Notes: a model not told the origin generated them from the sequence alone. A stretch of DNA of 64,000 nucleotides from Epiperipatus broadwayi (GCA_028023455.1 JAQFVV010006426.1:1488001-1552000), one strand, 5' to 3'; numbered from the stretch's first letter, positions 50,028-62,459 are shown. Program-made: numbers and translations.

Positions 50028-50294
50028 TCAGTTGCAGAAGTAACTGAATATACTATTTTGAAAGTTTAATACAGCACAATTTAGTGAAACTATACCATTA
50101 TCGAAATTCATAAAATGCCAGCCTTTGCCTATTGAAAACAGAATGTCTGAGTGGAAGCCAGTGGGAAGGCTTTCTTCCTTCTTGGAAAAGTGGCCAACCT
50201 GTGACATCAGACCATCAGATGCCCCATACATATTGTAAATTGCAGCTGCTGCTGAAAGTGTGTCAAATTTGATCATGGTCCAAGAAGCTGCCAC
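50028..50294 (-). other. Unrecognised 88-codon open frame with protein-like composition
   Basis: Minus-strand frame including AASWTMIKFDTLSAAAAIYN, then GHFSKKEESLPTGFHSD. Codon and residue use are less AT-driven than nearby chance frames. No family, splice site or start context is convincing; the frame stays open upstream for a few codons (VDLDVAASW). It may be an exon, a transposon scrap or chance. Confidence 0.25.
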
Positions 50295-50299
50295 ATCAA

Positions 50300-51874
50300 G
50301 ATCAACACTGCTTAACTTTCATTAAATCATTCAATTAAAATCAACAGGAGAAGACAAAAAATGTGCATGGACTGCCCAACTTATATTAGGTAACCTCAAT
50401 TAACCCAAGAGCTTATGTTTTGTATATTTTCTTTTAATGCTATCTAAATTTTAAATGTATTTTTTATTATAAAACTGCATAATTCTATAAAATATTTTGT
50501 AATCTAACTTGTGTGCTTTTCTGTTTATTTTTGGGTTGATATGTTTCTATTTTCTATATTTCCTAAATTATTTATGTCTTTTATTTTGGTAGTGTGTTTA
50601 GATAGTCATCGAATGAGCAAATATCCCCCCCCCCTTTTTTATTAGTGTGATGCCATATTATTGTGGATAACTTGTATAACTGACCCATTATTAAATGTCT
50701 TATAAAATCACTCATTTGAGGGCTATTTTATTTTGTATTTTATTAATCTTTTAAATAATTGTCTTTCAAGAATGGTATATTTCTCATTCTTTTTATATAA
50801 ATTGAGGATATGTGCAAAGTTAATAAGTGGACTATATAATATAGAGAAATGCATGATTACATATAATCTTAGGAATCATTTTTTAATCACGCATTCCCCC
50901 ACCATTTTTATTAATTTAAACTAACCTTTTTTATTGTAATTATAATGTAATTTGTGAACTGGAAAATTTAAGGTAGAGAATGTGTGGACCATTTTCAAAT
51001 TATTTAGGAATTGATTAAGGGCCTTTACTTAGTTACCCCTTTCTATATATTTGTTTATGCTTTATATTGTGTGTTACCAGTGAAGGTGTACTGGTTGTTT
51101 TGAGGCCTGCTTTGTTTTCATCCAGGGACATTCCCTCTCTCTCACAGTTTTCAGATAGTGTATGTGCTAGAAAGTTATACCTGAGAATTTTATGCCCAAG
51201 TCACCCAGCTATGATGTTTCATGATAGGATACACGGCTAGGGCTGCATTGTGATGAAACCTTCCACAAGGTTTATGGCAAGGTGCCATTCTGTCTGCTTT
51301 ATTTTTGTTATTTAACCTTTTTATTTTTTTTACAAAGCAATGTGGTTTCAATGTATTGCACTCCATACTGTACATTAAGCCTCTACTGGTACAACGAATC
51401 TCTTTTAACATTAAACTTGACATTTCATTCAATTGCCCACATCTTAATCACTTCCAAGCCTCTAGATCAGTGAGCTTTCATCAGCACCATTCTTGAATTC
51501 CATACAAGTTCTTTTATCCCATATTAAATGTATAAATTGATTTAAGCAAACACTTATTATATTCACTGTAGGCCTCATATATTTTGAACTGAGCTTTTCT
51601 TTATGTAACTGTACTTTCACTTCAGCACATTGTTATATTATCTTGCATTAACCTGAGGTATAGAGAGTATGAATATATTAGCAAGCCATTAATATAAATG
51701 TAAATGGCACTTAATTAAATTTATTTCAAATTTATATTTTAATGAGTTAATGCCATGGTCTGGCTTATACAGACAATGCCATCTTTATATTGTTAAGTAA
51801 ATAAACTTATGGAATATTACTAACTTATTTTGAATATTTATTTATTTTCTGCAATCTACACTATTACCTTGGTC
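50300..51874. other. Non-coding spacer, moderately AT-rich
   Basis: Contains a run of ten C residues at about 50625 and a less AT-rich stretch at 51050-51500. No gene recognised. Confidence 0.5.
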
Positions 51875-52060
51875 TATATATATATATATTGTGCTGGTCA
51901 AAAATGTTTATCCATCTAACATGATCTGGAACTCACAAAATGTACTTCAAACCCAGTCAAGCCTGAGATTTAGATCAAGGACCAGGCTGAATTTGAACCC
52001 ACTCTCTAAGCCCCATATCTAACACCTAATGAATAACATAATAGTGATGGCACATGAGAA
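51875..52060 (-). mobile_element. Possible tRNA-derived SINE with (TA)n tail
   Basis: The minus strand has a pol III B-box-like GGGTTCAAATTC at 51989-52000 and, about 110 bp further on, a (TA)n tract at 51875-51889 that would be the 3' tail. No clear A box. Less AT-rich than its flanks. Confidence 0.35.
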
Positions 52061-52890
52061 TTCATTTTAATCCAGCCGACTAGCAAAGCTGAGCAAAACA
52101 ATGAGACATCTATTACTATGACTAAACTAAAATATATATAAGCATGGCTGTAATATGTGGAAGTGGAGAAAAGAAGAATTCAAACTACTCAAATAAGTTA
52201 GACAATAAAAATATAGTTTAATATAATGACAACATTATTATACATTGTGACTTAATTATATACATTAGTGTGTGCCTGAATGAGCAAGCAGTAGATGATA
52301 ACATAGTGACATTTATGCTATTATTTCTCATATGCTCTTTTGTTAATTAGCTAAATAATATATTATAAATAAACACACATCTTTGGTGGGTCCAATATTA
52401 AGATGCCAATCGATTATTAGAAAGAATAACATAATATTGCTATTAACGCTTTGGATTACGGTTCTGAAACATGATGACTAACATTATTTAGGGGAGCATT
52501 CCAAGATTCATTACAGATATAATATAAACTATTTTCATGCCATTATGATCGTGAAAATAAATAAAAAAACATTTGGAAAACATGTTTAATCATATGACAA
52601 AAATATTTAATGAAAATTCCCTTAATTATTACTGGTAAGAAGAACACTTTATTTTCCCCAAAGCATACTAGATACTCTTAACTACAGAAATAAGTTACAA
52701 TGGTGGGATTGTATAAGACAGAAATAAATTTAATTAATACAACTAGTAGTAATTGGAATTTATATATATTTTGAGCAGAGTGCAATTTTAATATTAGAGC
52801 ATTAAAACTGGGTTGTGAAGCAAAAGAAATAATAATACGAAGAAGTTTGTGGTGCTGACATAATGGCCTAAAAATAACAGGAAAAGTCAT

Positions 52891-53165
52891 GCTTCTATAT
52901 GGAAAATGAAGTGAATAGCCATGCTGTGGACATCAGCCGATGTGCAGGCCTTTTTGTACAAAGAAAGTGGATGGGCGTGGCGTATGCCAAACTTACAGGA
53001 ATCACAGCCAGAGGACCTTCTATACGAAGAAGTGAATACCCATAGCATGTGCCAAACTTAGGGATCACCACCAGAGGCCTTTTTATATGACATAAATGGA
53101 TATAACAAGAAATCTATGGGTTCAAACTTGTCGCAACCCCCAGATTAGAAAACCAGAAGTATGTA
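52891..53165 (+). repeat. Four diverged ~63-bp tandem units followed by a B-box-like site
   Basis: Units start at about 52891, 52948, 53014 and 53077, sharing GCCTTTTT(G/A)TA, ATGCCAAACTTA and CAGCCAGAGG-like blocks. After them comes GGGTTCAAACTTG (53118-53130), similar to a pol III B box, then a TATATATA stretch at about 53167. This could be a SINE with an internal repeat region. Confidence 0.6.
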
Positions 53166-54680
53166 ATATATATACGAAGATATGCTGAATGTCAGTAACG
53201 CACTAGGGACGAATATCACTAATGACATGAAATATAATTTACTGCTTTAAAATAGATGACCCAAGTTTGAATGCCACAATTTATAGATAATACACTATGC
53301 AGTTATATATATATTCCTAAATAAAATATACGTTAAGATTTTACCTAGTAAAAGAAAACATTAAGATTTACCCCCATCCTTTTTCTACTATTTAAAATAA
53401 TTCAATCCCACCTTCATGGATTTTACAACAACTGAAAATATTTAAGTACTGTATTTGATATTTTAAGAGTAATAAAAAAACAGTTATATAGAATATAATT
53501 AATGGGTCACTCTTTCAAAATTTAATAAAAAAACATTTTAAAAGATTTCAAAGTGTTAATTAGCTTAAGTTCTGGATTTACCCTGGGTAGAAAATCCAGA
53601 GTTAAACAAATATATTTTTATAATAAACCAACATAAATTGTTGATTCATAAAACAAACTGGTGATCATATTAATTTATAATGCATTATATATATATTTTA
53701 AGGGGACATTAATAACTTGCTTCATGAAGGTTTACATAAAAATGACAGAAAAAGTTTTTATAAATTAAGCTCACCAGTTTGCCCGAGATTGGCAAATTAA
53801 TAACACAAGCATACATATAAAATCTAGTAATAAAAACTATAAATAAATGACCACACCAAAGTTAAGGAAAGTTAAAAGCATATGAGAGAGAATTAAATAA
53901 AATAAATCACTTAAGAGCAAATTACATATTAAAACAAAAACAAAGTTAAATACATTAGAAGACATATTGATAGATGAGTTAGGCTAGATTTAGTTTGAGG
54001 TGATGGCTTGAAAAGTTACCTGGCAAGTTTAAGAGTCCAATTTAAAATATTGCACATGCACGGCAATTGAAATGAAAGTTCTTCAGTGGCAACAAGCTTC
54101 TATTAGCATTCTAAAATTTTCCAGTCAGGCTCTTACTTCACTCTTGGGCAGCAGAATGGCACAGCCATGGAAGATGATGACCCAAACAGGGCTGAGAAGT
54201 GATGGATTTACTGATACATTATTTAAGTTTCAAGCGACATGTAATACGTTTACAATCAATTCTCTCAATAGTAGCTCTTCTAATCTGTGACTCAAAATTA
54301 AGTCATTTTATACTTTTTCTATCAGTTGTTTTTGAAGATGCAACAGTAAGATAACATCCAAAAATAAATTCAAATCTATTTCCAGATTAGAAATAGATTT
54401 GACAACACATTTATAACAAAAGTATCTTTAATCTTAATCCCCTTTTAAGTAAAACTTTAATTAAAAATACCTACCCCAGATTAAAACAATAGTGCTTCCA
54501 ACCCTTTAAATTATTTTTAGACAATCAACTGTAGCATCTTCCATATTGGATTTTACAAAATATACAGTTTAAAAGAAAAAATACTTTAAAAAGAAAAAGT
54601 TTAAAAAATGATGTATAATAAAATATTTACAAACAAAAATCAATATTTTATTAGTATTTTGCTCCTATATATATATATAT
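53166..54680. other. Non-coding AT-rich spacer with small inverted repeats
   Basis: CAAACTGGTGA (about 53653) and TCACCAGTTTG (about 53771) form an 11-bp inverted pair about 110 bp apart. 54371-54382/54390-54401 is a perfect 12-bp hairpin (CAAATCTATTTC). Ends in an (AT)n tract at 54667-54680 that is the target of the next element. The open frame at 54072-54290 has no recognised content. Confidence 0.55.
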
Positions 54681-55797
54681 TGTAACGAGCATAGACGTTC
54701 ATTACATTGTTTTTTTTTTTTTTTAAATTTATTAAACATGAAAGTAAATTAAAAAGTTCGCATTTAAAAATTTTCTTTAAGAATTAAAAATTGAAATTAA
54801 ATATCATCTTAAACTCTTATATATTAATTAAATCGCACAGATAATGAAAAATTATTAAAATAAAACTTTATTAAAGAAAAAGTATTTTAAAACTAAATTT
54901 TAAAAAGATTTGGAGATGAAATTATATCTTTAAATTTATCTTTAAATATATTTTTGATTTGGAAAACAGGTTAATTAATCAGAAATGGAAATAAATTTAA
55001 TTAGTCAAATGTAAACCAGCCTTGGGCATTTAAATGTAAAAATACCGGTCAGATAGGAAAACAATAGAAACTGTTAGCAAATAAGAAGAAATCCCTATGG
55101 AATCGGACCGCAGCGAAAGGACCATCGCCTCGGTGACGTAATGTAAATTCAATCCTTCACATTAATATAAAAGGAAAATTTGGAAATTATTAATCAGTGA
55201 CTGGAAATTGATTATTACGATGTGACTATATGTAGTAGTCTGGAGTTGGAGGAATTGACAGACGCACGGTCAATTCTTTCAGCTGTTAAAGAAGGGAGAA
55301 ATGAACTATCGTTTCCTACATTGAGGACCAACTAAATAAAAAAACCTCCGAATGAATAAATAAAACAACGGCTAAATGGATACCAATTTTAGGACAGCGT
55401 GGGAATTTACGTTCATGGCAAGCAACGGATAAAGTTGGACGTTTTAAAAATCGTAAGAACTTATATATTCACTTGAAACAATAAGAACTCTAAATTTTAA
55501 ACTTTTTAGTAAATAATGCAATAGAATCCTATCTGACCAAACTAAATTCTTCATTAATAATGTTATTTGATGTATTTTTTTTCTTATTTATTTTGTAAAA
55601 TCATTTCCATTTATTTATTTTTTGTTCTTTAAGTTTTATTATGATTGTTGTTTTCCGTTAAATTAATTATATAAATGTTAAACTTAAGTCGGGCGTGAAT
55701 GGCTGTATAGATTTGTAAAGTTATATTAGGGGAGGGTAATCTTGGGTTATTTGTTTCGTGGTTAAATTGGGTCAATGGATTGGATATATTGGTGTGA

Positions 55798-55998
55798 TTA
55801 GTAGATGTAATATTGATTCGCTACGGGCAGAATCGCTTCATACGCCGCACACTTCCGTTTGCCTATGGAAGGAATTATAAGTCGGATACCGCAGTTCCTT
55901 TCTATGGAGTTTTTTGTTTTATTGCTCTTCTTTGCAGATAGATGTAATATTCCTATCTCATGAGAAGCAATTTCTTCTCTTAACTTTTGTGCTGCCAT
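55798..55998 (-). other. 66-codon open frame inside the LTR
   Basis: Begins MAAQKLREEIASHEIGILHL and ends PVANQYYIY. The same reading is at 58737-58937 in the other LTR, where the ATG is ACG and one A is inserted next to it. Composition is protein-like, but near-identity of the two copies simply reflects LTR age. Product unknown. Confidence 0.3.
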
Positions 55999-56718
55999 AT
56001 TTTATTACATTGAATACATCGATATATCAGATGAATTGATGCCAGTTTGACTACGAATTTTAACCTAAGGTTAAATAGGGATAGAATGTTTATTTTCAAA
56101 AGCAAATTTATGTGGTCTATTCATACTCGATTCTAAATAAAAATGCATTAAACTTAAGTTGTTTATAGACGCTTGCATAGATTGTTTATCGGTTAACTAT
56201 GTTTTGCGTTTTCATATTTGATCAAAATATATAGACATCCGATAAATAATGATACCTTACGGTGAGTATCTAAAATGTATTTATTCGGATGTCTTTTAAG
56301 TTATTGGTCACAATGCAAGTATCTTATGATGAATACTATTGGGTTACGTAGAAATTTCCCTCCGCAATTGTCAGTAATCAATAATTTTGTATTTTGATCG
56401 TTTATGTTTACTTTGAAATGTTTTTGACCGTGAAATCTATGTAACCGATCTATATTCAACATTATAAACAAGCTTTTCTAAATTCATCTGTGCGAACTTA
56501 ATTAAAATGTAAAATTAGAATATAATAGTAATTAAATGTAAATTAAAGTCAAAAATCAAAGTTAAAAAGAATGTTAAAAATTAAAATGTAAAACTAATAC
56601 TAAAATAATTTTAAATCTTATATATATGTGCATAAATAAATGTTTGTATGTTAATTACTGGCAGTGGCTTATTTTATTCCTTTTTTTATATATACTCTTA
56701 GATTATCTTATTAAATCT

Positions 56719-56842
56719 CTGCTATTCCACTGAGCTAGTGACATGGGCTAACGACCGAAATCAAAAATAAAAAAAAAAAAATTTTTTTTTTTTGACTTAC
56801 GTATCTGCCTACTTTATAAATTTTTCTAGGTTCAAATGCCTA
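56719..56842. other. tRNA-like motifs near the LTR end
   Basis: The minus strand reads TAGCTCAGTGGAATAGCAG at 56719-56737, a good match to a tRNA D-arm/A box. The plus strand reads GGTTCAAATGCC at about 56830, a B-box-like string. They are on opposite strands, so they do not form one tRNA; a SINE scrap or coincidence. Both recur in the right LTR. Confidence 0.35.
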
Positions 56843-56894
56843 GATGGCGCCCCGTAGTGCAGTTTACGTAAGTACCTTTCTCCGGATCGTTACA

Positions 56895-57619
56895 ACTGGC
56901 TTTCCCAATCTGGGGCCGATCTTTAATAAACCACATATACCCTGAGCAAATTTTATCAAAATGAAATGTTTTATCTGTTTACATAAGTCGTATATTTTAA
57001 ATCTTATAAAAGCACTGCCAGAAAGAAATTGCACATATATATTAAACACGAGAAAGGATAAATAATTTTAAACTGTATTTTGTTAAAAAGAAAGTCAAAA
57101 GGTTGCATTTGATATGTTTTTTTTGTTAATATATATTATGCTTTTATGTGTATAGGTGCGCACAGCCACGTAAGTTTATGATCGAAATGTGGTGCCTTAC
57201 GATGAATACCTTTGGGAATTACTTCAGTGTAACCCTATGTATGCATTTCAATCAGTCATAAGTAAGTTGGTGGTATTTATAATTGTGCTGCAAATATACA
57301 CGTATAAATCCATTGTCTTTCAAAATATATTTACTTCAATGCAACCTTCCTAAATAATTTAAATAATTTGCTTGTCATGCCGTGAGTAAAAATAAAATGT
57401 ATAAAATAAAATAGAATTCTCGGGGGGAGGAGGTGTAAACGTAAATGATCCTTAGGTAAGCGATAGTCAACATTTTCTTTTTCTTTTTGTATATAGTCTT
57501 TTTGTAAAATTATTAACCGGATGTTTGTAAATGTCTTCGTCAATCGTGTACCGTAATTACTAACCCTAAGTAAAATATTTTTTTTTTTTGATCATTTTTT
57601 TTAAGTAACTTTACTGATA
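56895..57619. other. Interior of the 5.15-kb LTR element
   Basis: Starts ACTGGCTTTCCCAATCTGGG; the TGG at 56897 could open a plus-sense primer-binding site but matches no tRNA end I know. A purine tract CGGGGGGAGGAGG is at about 57420. No coding sequence recognised; the 70-codon minus frame at 57331-57543 has no known similarity. Confidence 0.5.
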
Positions 57620-59834
57620 TGTAACGAGCATAGACGTTCTTTACATTGTTTTTTTTTTTTTTTAAATTTATTAAACATGAAAGTAAATTAAAAAGTTCGC
57701 ATTTAAAAATTTTCTTTAAGAATTAAAAATTGAAATTAAATATCATCTTAAACTCTTATATATTAATTAAATCGCACAGATAATGAAAAATTATTAAAAT
57801 AAAACTTTATTAAAGAAAAAGTATTTTAAAACTAAATTTTAAAAAGATTTGGAGATGAAATTATATCTTTAAATTTATCTTTAAATATATTTTTGATTTG
57901 GAAAACAGGTTAATTAGTCAGAAATGGAAATAAATTTAATTAGTCAAATGTAAACCAGCCTTGGGCATTTAAATGTAAAAATACCGGTCAGATAGGAAAA
58001 CAATAGAAACTGTTAGCAAATAAGAAGAAATCCCTATGGAATCGGACCGCAGCGAAAGGACCATCGCATCGGTGACGTAATGTAAATTCAATCCTTCACA
58101 TTAATATAAAAGGAAAATTTGGAAATTATTAATCAGTGACTGGAAATTGATTATTACGATGTGACTATATGTAGTAGTCCGGAGTTGGAGGAATTGACAG
58201 ACACACGGTCAATTCTTTCAGCTGTTAAAGAAGGGAGAAATGAACTATCGTTTCCTACATTGAGGACCAACTAAATTAAAAAACCTCCGAATGAATAAAT
58301 AAAACAACGGCTAAATGGATACCAATTTTAGGACGGCGTGGGAATTTACGTTCATGGCAAGCAACGGATAAAGTTGGACGTTTTAAAAATCGTAAGAACT
58401 TATATATTCACTTGAAACAATAAGAACTCTAAATTTTAAACTTGTTAGTAAATAATGCAATAGAATCCTATCTGACCAAACTAAATTCTTCATTAATAAT
58501 GTTATTTGATGTATTTTTTTTCTTATTTATTTTGTAAAATCATTTCCATTTATTTATTTTTTGTTCTTTAAGTTTTATTATGATTGTTGTTTTCCGTTAA
58601 ATTAATTATATAAATGTTAAACTTAAGTCGGGCGTGAATGGCTGTATAGATTTGTAAAGTTATATTAGGGGAGGGTAATCTTGGGTTATTTGTTTCGTGG
58701 TTAAATTGGGTCAATGGATTGGATATATTGGTGTGATTAGTAGATGTAATATTGATTCACTACGGGCAGAATCGCTTCATACGCCGCACACTTCCGTTTG
58801 CCTATGGAAGGAATTATAAGTTGGATACCGCAGTTCCTTTCTATGGAGTTTTTTGTTTTATTGCTCTTCTTTGCAGATAGATGTAATATTCCTATCTCAT
58901 GAGAAGCAATTTCTTCTCTTAACTTTTTGTGCTGCCGTATTTTATTACATTGAATACATCGATATATCAGATGAATTGATGCCAGTTTGACTACGAATTT
59001 TAACCTAAGGTTAAATAGGGATAGAATGTTTATTTTCAAAAGCAAATTTATGTGGTCTATTCATACTCGATTCTAAATAAAAATGCATTAAACTTAAGTT
59101 GTTTATAGACGCTTGCATGGATTGTTTATCGGTTAACTATGTTTTGCATTTTCATATTTGATCAAAATATATAGACATCCGATAAATAATGATACCTTAC
59201 GATGAGTATCTAAAATGTATTTATTCGGATGTCTTTTAAGTTATTGGTGACAATGCAAGTATCTTATGATGAATACTATTGGGTTACGTAGAAATTTCCC
59301 TCTGCAATTGTCAGTAATCAATAATTTTGTATTTTGATCGTTTATGTTTACTTTGAAATGTTTTTGACCGTGAAATCTATGTAACCGATCTATATTCAAC
59401 ATTATAAACAAGCTTTCCTAAATTCATCTGTGCGAACTTAATTAAAATGTAAAATTAGAATATAATAGTAATTAAATGTAAATTAAAGTCAAAAATCAAA
59501 GTTAAAAAGAATGTTAAAAATTAAAATGTAAAACTAATACTAAAATAATTTTAAATCTTATATATATGTGCATAAATAAATGTTTGTATGTTAATTACTG
59601 GCAGTGGCTTATTTTATTCCCTTTTTTTATATATATTCTTAGATTATCTTATTAAATCTCTGCTATTCCACTGAGCTAGTGACATGGGCTAACGACCGGA
59701 ATCAAAAATAAAAAAAAAAAATTTTTTTTTTTTGACTTACGTATCTGCCTACTTTATAAATTTTTCAAGGTTCAAATGCCTAGATGGCGCCCCGTAGTGC
59801 AGTTTATGTAAGTACCTTTCTCCGGATCATTACA
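57620..59834. repeat. Right LTR of the 5.15-kb element
   Basis: Near-identical to 54681-56894 along its whole length, including the 55798-type open frame and tRNA-like motifs. Confidence 0.85.
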
Positions 59835-60089
59835 ATATATATATATATGAGCCACACCTATAATACTTTAATACAAAAAAGAACTAATAATTAATAAAAA
59901 AAATAATAATAATTTTAAAAAAATGTTATGGAACGTTAAAATTTTATAACTTAGGCACGATATCAAATATATACATAAAATAGATATATATAACAAAAGG
60001 AGCAGGATGGGAAATAGGGTTTGAATAAAAGTTAGAAACATGAAGCTCAATCTTAAGCTAAGATTGACTGCTTCAATATATATATATAT
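59835..60089. other. Spacer between two (AT)n tracts
   Basis: Begins and ends in (AT)n (59835-59848 and 60076-60089), each touching a TGTAAC/TTACA element end. No gene. Confidence 0.6.
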
Positions 60090-62200
60090 TGTAACAGTCA
60101 AGTTTGTACATTCGCGTAACAAAACTCAGAATCCAAGCAAAAGAAACCAAAGCTGACCAGACTAGGACTGTGACATCCCAAGTCTAACCACATTTCAACT
60201 CATAAGCCAGTACTCCAAGACTCAAGACCCTATGAATGACCACCTCAAAATTACATGTAGCATACTCCTATATTTGTGGCCGACATAGGTCAGGGAGAAA
60301 CAATGAGACTCATAATTAAATTACAAATTGATCGTATCTAATGAATAGCTAACTTAAATGAAGACCTTTAATAATGCAAATTCTATAACATAATAATAAT
60401 GAGAATTGGATTGAATAATGAAACTGAGAGTGGACTAGGTTAATTTACTAACGTTTAATTTCTTCAATAATAAGTTTTATCTAAGATATATCTCTTACAA
60501 ATTTTACACATGTAAAATCCACAGAGGCATTTAATGGCTGAAGAGTTTGGACAGATTCTTTGGTAAGATTAATAAATAAATTTACATTTTAAGTAAGATG
60601 AACACAGCAGTTATTCATCTTACAATTTGTATACAATTATTTTACGAATTTATATCTAATCAATGCACGCAGGCATTTAAATAAATAGCTTATCACTATG
60701 CCATGTCTATCATATAACATATGCGGACTCCTCTTGGTGTGTGGCTGAATACTAATAATTAAACTAAACCTTGGTCAACACTTACGGTAGACATTTCTCA
60801 TCTGTTTATATTTATTTATTTAGCCTAAATAGGGCTGCAATAACTTAGATCGACCGGACTTTTAAGAATATCTCAGCCAATTACTGAAAGAACTAAAATA
60901 GGGAGGTAGAGTTGGCTGCTCTGGTTGTACTAATGCACTATAGCACCAGCAATACAATAATAAAGTCGCTCTGTGGATGGATTGGTAGATCAAAAGTTTC
61001 TGTGACAAACGCCAGTACCCTGAAAACCGATCATTATGCTGCATGAAAAGGAACGAATAGTTCAGAAAGGTGGGGGACTTAATGCTAACCTGGCCTTAAA
61101 CTCAGGATTCGTGACTGCTCTACCCTATGAGAGGAAGATGTGCTGGCTTAACCGAGGCTACATCTTATTTACGTAAATATATGTGACAGCAAAACGAGAA
61201 AAATATTAAATTGAATGAATTACATCCACCAAGCAAAGCATTTGTAAAATTTATATTCTATAGGCAAGAACAATAGCTTATTAGCTTAATCAAATAGAAG
61301 CCAACTCTTAGGTAGCATGATAAAATATATGCTATAGATGGGAATTATTACAGATAATCTTTGCTGTTCCAGCTAATTCTAATTTGTTATTGATCAACTG
61401 ACAAGTATTTAAAAGGAGGGAAAAGTATATTTGATGGGGTTTACTAAATAACTTAAATAGCAAATATACTTATAAATATTTATCAAGGTTAGTCTATTTT
61501 GTAATATTTAAAATTTAAACCTAACTAAAATAAGCCACATTGCAAAAATTTACAATTAAACAATTATCAAAAAATATTAAATAATAACGAACGAGTCGTT
61601 ACTACTTTCTTAAGAGGGTTTCGAAAAGCACACAGAAATAAGATTATAAATAATTAAGTGAAGAGGTTTTAATTAATCTCTTCTTAAAATATTAAAATTT
61701 AGTATTCGCTGTTTCGAAGCATCAGCATATCATAAAATAAATATAACAAATATTAAAAACTATGTGATAAAAAAAATAATTAGAGACATGACTGCAGTGA
61801 TAGTTTAAAGTAGAAACATTAATTAATTTCTTAAGGATGGAAATTTTAAAAGCAAGTAAATCATTTTTAAAACAATAAAATAAAAGCTTTAACATTAAAA
61901 TATATTGAGTAGTTAGTTAGCTAACTAGAATTTAAAAGGTAATGTTTGAAATTATACATAAAATATACAGAAAATAGACAGCTCAGCAGTTTAAAGTGAT
62001 TTACCGGTATTATTAGGTGCTTGAGCTGGAGCTTGGTGAGTTTCCTGGGCAGCTTGCGGCATGCTCTTCTTTTACGGGTGGTCTGTAAATATAATAGCAG
62101 CATTCTTCCTTTTTTTAAAGTTAGATAGTAGATATTATAGCAGCATTCTTCTTCTTTTCAGTTAGGTTGTAGATGTTATAGTGGCATTCTTACTTATAAA
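60090..62200. mobile_element. Candidate diverged LTR (solo or partial), boundaries uncertain on the right
   Basis: Starts TGTAACAGTCAAG against an (AT)n tract, resembling TGTAACGGTCAG of the LTR at 16115. GGGAATTATTACA occurs at 61340, offset 1250, and at 17343 in the other LTR, offset 1228; both are followed within 25 bases by CCAGC. The pattern suggests an old relative of that LTR. No matching second copy is visible in the window and the right end is not fixed. Contains no recognised ORF. Confidence 0.4.
62085..62200. repeat. Three imperfect ~42-bp tandem units
   Basis: GTA(A/G)AT.TTATAG(C/T)(A/G)GCATTCTTC-type units start at 62085, 62128 and 62169. Confidence 0.75.
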
Positions 62201-62270
62201 TGGTGTCGGATGGAAACGAACCCATCGCCTCCTTATGGAGTGGCAGCTAAGACGGCCAAACTAGCCGGAC
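62201..62270. other. tRNA-3'-end-like sequence (possible primer-binding site)
   Basis: Plus strand TGGTGTCGGATGGAAACGAA; minus strand reads GGGTTCGTTTCCATCCGACA then CCA, with a GATGG/CCATC stem around a T-loop-like GTTCGTTT, as in a tRNA 3' half. The D-arm and acceptor partner do not fold convincingly. It may be a primer-binding site following an LTR or a tRNA-derived fragment. Confidence 0.35.
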
Positions 62271-62459
62271 ATCTCAGTTCAAAACTAGATTTAATTTTTT
62301 TAAATATAAAATGCGCTTCAAAATGGAGTCTCCTCTCAGTATATAGATCTCAGTCAGTTCTCCATATTATATCTCAGCCAGTTCCCCTGTATTATCGAAA
62401 TCCCAGTCTACTCCCGCTCAAAATATGGCCCATTTATATCTTTTTCTTATCAGCTTAAC

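Larger units (their letters stand above)
54681..56894. repeat. Left LTR of the 5.15-kb element
   Basis: TG...CA repeat with TGTAACGA at its start and TCGTTACA at its end, forming 8-bp terminal inverted repeats. An A-run/T-run pair lies at about 56768-56793. Confidence 0.85.
54681..59834. mobile_element. LTR-type element: two 2.2-kb LTRs around 725 bp
   Basis: Direct repeats 54681-56894 and 57620-59834 both start TGTAACGAGCATAGACGTTC and end GGATC(G/A)TTACA, giving TG...CA termini. They are nearly identical (only scattered changes seen), so insertion was recent. The element sits inside an (AT)n tract: ATATATATAT directly precedes the left LTR and follows the right one, so the target duplication cannot be measured. 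The 725-bp interior has no gag or pol. LTRs make up about 86% of the length, unlike TRIMs (short LTRs) or LARDs (long interiors). It must be non-autonomous, or be an internally deleted derivative. Confidence 0.85.

Noticed and set aside
54072-54290. 72-codon frame starting MKVLQWQQ
   Set aside because: No homology recognised, no splice or promoter signals, serine-rich random-looking end.
56719-56842. Intact tRNA gene at the LTR end
   Set aside because: The A-box-like and B-box-like strings are on opposite strands and no cloverleaf forms.
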